A DNA stretch of 64,000 nucleotides from Nodosilinea sp. P-1105 (GTDB lineage: Bacteria > Cyanobacteriota > Cyanobacteriia > Phormidesmidales > Phormidesmidaceae). The stretch lies in assembly GCF_012911975.1 (NCBI RefSeq), contig NZ_SMDQ01000009.1, forward strand, positions 1 through 64,000, read 5' to 3'. Shown one piece after another: positions 62,753 through 64,000 of the stretch; position 1 is the stretch's first letter, and every line of letters starts with the position of its first letter. Below the pieces are notes generated by a model. That model had not been told where the DNA came from and made no database searches. It worked only from the letters and a program-made list of their open reading frames with translations. The position numbers and the translations under genes are program-made.

Positions 62753-63226
62753 ATGCTGTTGTTAGCGTACATCGTCAGCGAGGATAAACCAGACCTTATG
62801 GAACGAGGATTGATGTGGTTGCCCCTGCTAGGTACTTTTATCTGGTTAGCCTGGGCGGGCTGGCGCGAGTACCAAAAGCTACAGGCCTATGAGGCCTGGG
62901 CTGCCGATTTTGACCGGGGCAAGTACGACATTCGGGCCGTATTGGCCCAGTCTGGGGCTACCCTGGTCTGGGGGCAGCCTACCCCCCAAGGACCGATTAA
63001 TCTACAATCCGTTGATCTACATGACGTAGACACCATTCAAGTGCAGGTGAATCGTCAACCACTTCCCCCCAAGACCCTGGTTAAACGGGGACAAGCCATT
63101 GAATTAGTCTTACTTCTGGCCAACGGTTCAGACTATCGAATTCCCTTTATTGACTGTGATATGGCGAATCAATGGGAAAAAGCGTTGCAGGAATCGCTAC
63201 AAACGCTAAAATCGGCATCAACCTAG
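62753..63226 (+). CDS. Conserved membrane protein upstream of ftsQ
   Basis: 157-residue protein with one N-terminal membrane helix (LMWLPLLGTFIWLAWAGWRE) and a soluble C-terminal beta domain: YDIRAVLAQSGATLVWGQ and LVKRGQAIELVLLLANGSDY, ending QWEKALQESLQTLKS. I have seen similar genes next to ftsQ in cyanobacteria; function unknown. A second ATG (MERGLMWL) 15 codons later could be the true start. It is directly upstream of ftsQ (38 bp), so co-transcription is likely. Confidence 0.7.
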   Translation: MLLLAYIVSEDKPDLMERGLMWLPLLGTFIWLAWAGWREYQKLQAYEAWAADFDRGKYDIRAVLAQSGATLVWGQPTPQGPINLQSVDLHDVDTIQVQVNRQPLPPKTLVKRGQAIELVLLLANGSDYRIPFIDCDMANQWEKALQESLQTLKSAST

Positions 63227-63264
63227 GCCCAGTCTGGGATACATGGGCTAACCTGGACGTTGCT

Positions 63265-64000
63265 ATGACTGATGTTTCTCCCGTTTCCCGTAGCCAGCTT
63301 CAGTCTCGTAGAAAAACCCTACGACGACAGCGACGGCTGACCATTAGCCAAGCCCTGTGGCGGTTTATGGCCATGGCTGGGTTGACGACAGCCATGTTTT
63401 GGGGGGCAACTCGCCCCGTGTGGTTAATTTATGGCCCAGATCAAATCATTGTCACCGGCAACGAACTACTGAGTAGCACCCTGATTCAGGATCTTGTCCC
63501 CCTTGACTATCCCCAACCCCTGCTCAAGGTAGAGCCAGAGGTTTTGGCTCAGCAACTGCGCGATCGCGCCCCTGTGACCGCCGTCGAGGTTACTCGTCAA
63601 CTGCTGCCCCCACGACTTAAGGTACAGGTGCAAGAGCGATTGCCCGTGGCCCTGGTCGAGCCTCCCCCCCGCCAAGACAACACCATCGACATTCAGTACC
63701 TGCAAGCCGGATTCTTAGATGCTGAAGGGGCTTGGATGCCTAGGTCCAGCGTTGTCCTAGGGGAGAATGCATCCCCGTTGCCGACCCTGCGGCTGCGGGG
63801 GGTGCAAGCCCAATACCAACGGTACTGGCCCCAAATTTATACCACTATCCGCCAGAGCCCGGTGGCGATTCAGGAAATTGACTGGCAAGACCCGAGCAAC
63901 CTGGTCCTACAGACAGAACTGGGGGTGGTTTATCTGGGGCCGTACACCCCAGAGCTAGAGCAGCAGCTAGCTACTCTGGACAAAATGCGCAATTTGCCTA
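63265..64000 (+). CDS. ftsQ: FtsQ-type cell-division protein, cut by right edge
   Basis: Bitopic divisome protein that recruits later division proteins. The visible 245 residues begin MTDVSPVSRSQLQSRRKTLR. A basic cytoplasmic tail precedes a membrane helix (FMAMAGLTTAMFWGATRPVW), then a POTRA domain (QIIVTGNELLSSTLIQDLV, VTAVEVTRQLLPPRLKVQVQ) and the FtsQ-type beta domain (GFLDAEGAWMP, IQEIDWQDPSNLVLQTELG). The frame remains open to the edge, so the C-terminus is missing. ftsZ is often next in cyanobacteria and probably lies just outside. Confidence 0.92.
   Translation, partial: MTDVSPVSRSQLQSRRKTLRRQRRLTISQALWRFMAMAGLTTAMFWGATRPVWLIYGPDQIIVTGNELLSSTLIQDLVPLDYPQPLLKVEPEVLAQQLRDRAPVTAVEVTRQLLPPRLKVQVQERLPVALVEPPPRQDNTIDIQYLQAGFLDAEGAWMPRSSVVLGENASPLPTLRLRGVQAQYQRYWPQIYTTIRQSPVAIQEIDWQDPSNLVLQTELGVVYLGPYTPELEQQLATLDKMRNLP

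Noticed and set aside
1-64000. CRISPR arrays, prophage or plasmid functions, rRNA operon
   Set aside because: No regularly spaced repeats with unique spacers, no phage structural genes and no rRNA sequence were seen.

Overview
This window is from a cyanobacterial chromosome. It carries four photosystem I subunit genes (psaF, psaJ, psaL, psaK), the PSI biogenesis gene btpA, a CcmK-type carboxysome shell protein, Tic20 and Tic22 homologues, a cyAbrB regulator and many GCGATCGC (HIP1) octamers. A PTPA-type C-terminal sorting signal, SLH-domain proteins and abundant intergenic palindromes suggest a filamentous, Leptolyngbya/Nodosilinea-like lineage; that last step is inference. Most genes are chromosomal housekeeping genes. 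No phage, plasmid or CRISPR region was seen.

Layout. 1-1.15 kb: ISKra4-type transposase running off the left edge and abutting the 3' end of a 1118-residue tubulin-like protein gene (1.2-4.5 kb). 4.7-5 kb: nested fold-back repeats. 5-14 kb, all minus strand: FKBP isomerase, a GAF/histidine-kinase-like protein lacking its phospho-acceptor His, DUF4168 protein-obg, cyAbrB-CPBP protease-holA, and acsA. 14.1-14.2 kb: SRP RNA. 14.4-18.4 kb: a roadblock-like protein, an InrS-like metal sensor, a thioredoxin-like lipoprotein, tsaD, and divergently psaF-psaJ-psaL ending in a clear terminator. 18.5-28.4 kb: acetyltransferase, trpC, lpdA, an rRNA methyltransferase, tRNA-Leu(CAG), murA, an FAD-linked oxidase, a DUF4332 protein, tRNA-Pro(UGG) and an AT-rich fatty acid desaturase.

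29-48 kb: Tic22-like protein, CHASE2-Ser/Thr kinase, an M16 peptidase pair (one catalytic, one not), an MlaE permease, SLH and coiled-coil proteins, rpsF, a FAH-family hydrolase, Tic20, a Cys-rich mini-protein, a CrhR-like RNA helicase, rimO, btpA and a VKOR-thioredoxin fusion. 48-64 kb: DUF4912 protein, XPB-like helicase, PTPA-CTERM protein, ppsA, a duplicated PD-(D/E)XK-like gene pair flanking a small membrane protein, an orphan ccmK, a nucleoside hydrolase, a second SLH protein, a TMEM14 protein, psaK, and the start of ftsQ cut by the right edge.

Functional threads. PSI assembly: psaFJL, psaK and btpA, with thylakoid/periplasmic redox folding by the VKOR fusion and a free lipoprotein relative of its thioredoxin domain. 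Envelope: murA, ftsQ, MlaE, Tic20, Tic22, SLH and M16 proteins. Central carbon: ppsA, acsA, lpdA.

The most unusual material is repetitive DNA. There are two identical 121-bp MITE copies with TNA-type 3-bp target duplications, a four-copy hairpin repeat placed mostly just after stop codons and showing one paired substitution, and other paired repeats. Protein-level curiosities are the tubulin-like giant, the pseudo-histidine kinase, the orphan CcmK with a changed pore loop and the duplicated nuclease-like genes. No clearly new multi-gene system (for example a defence island) was found.
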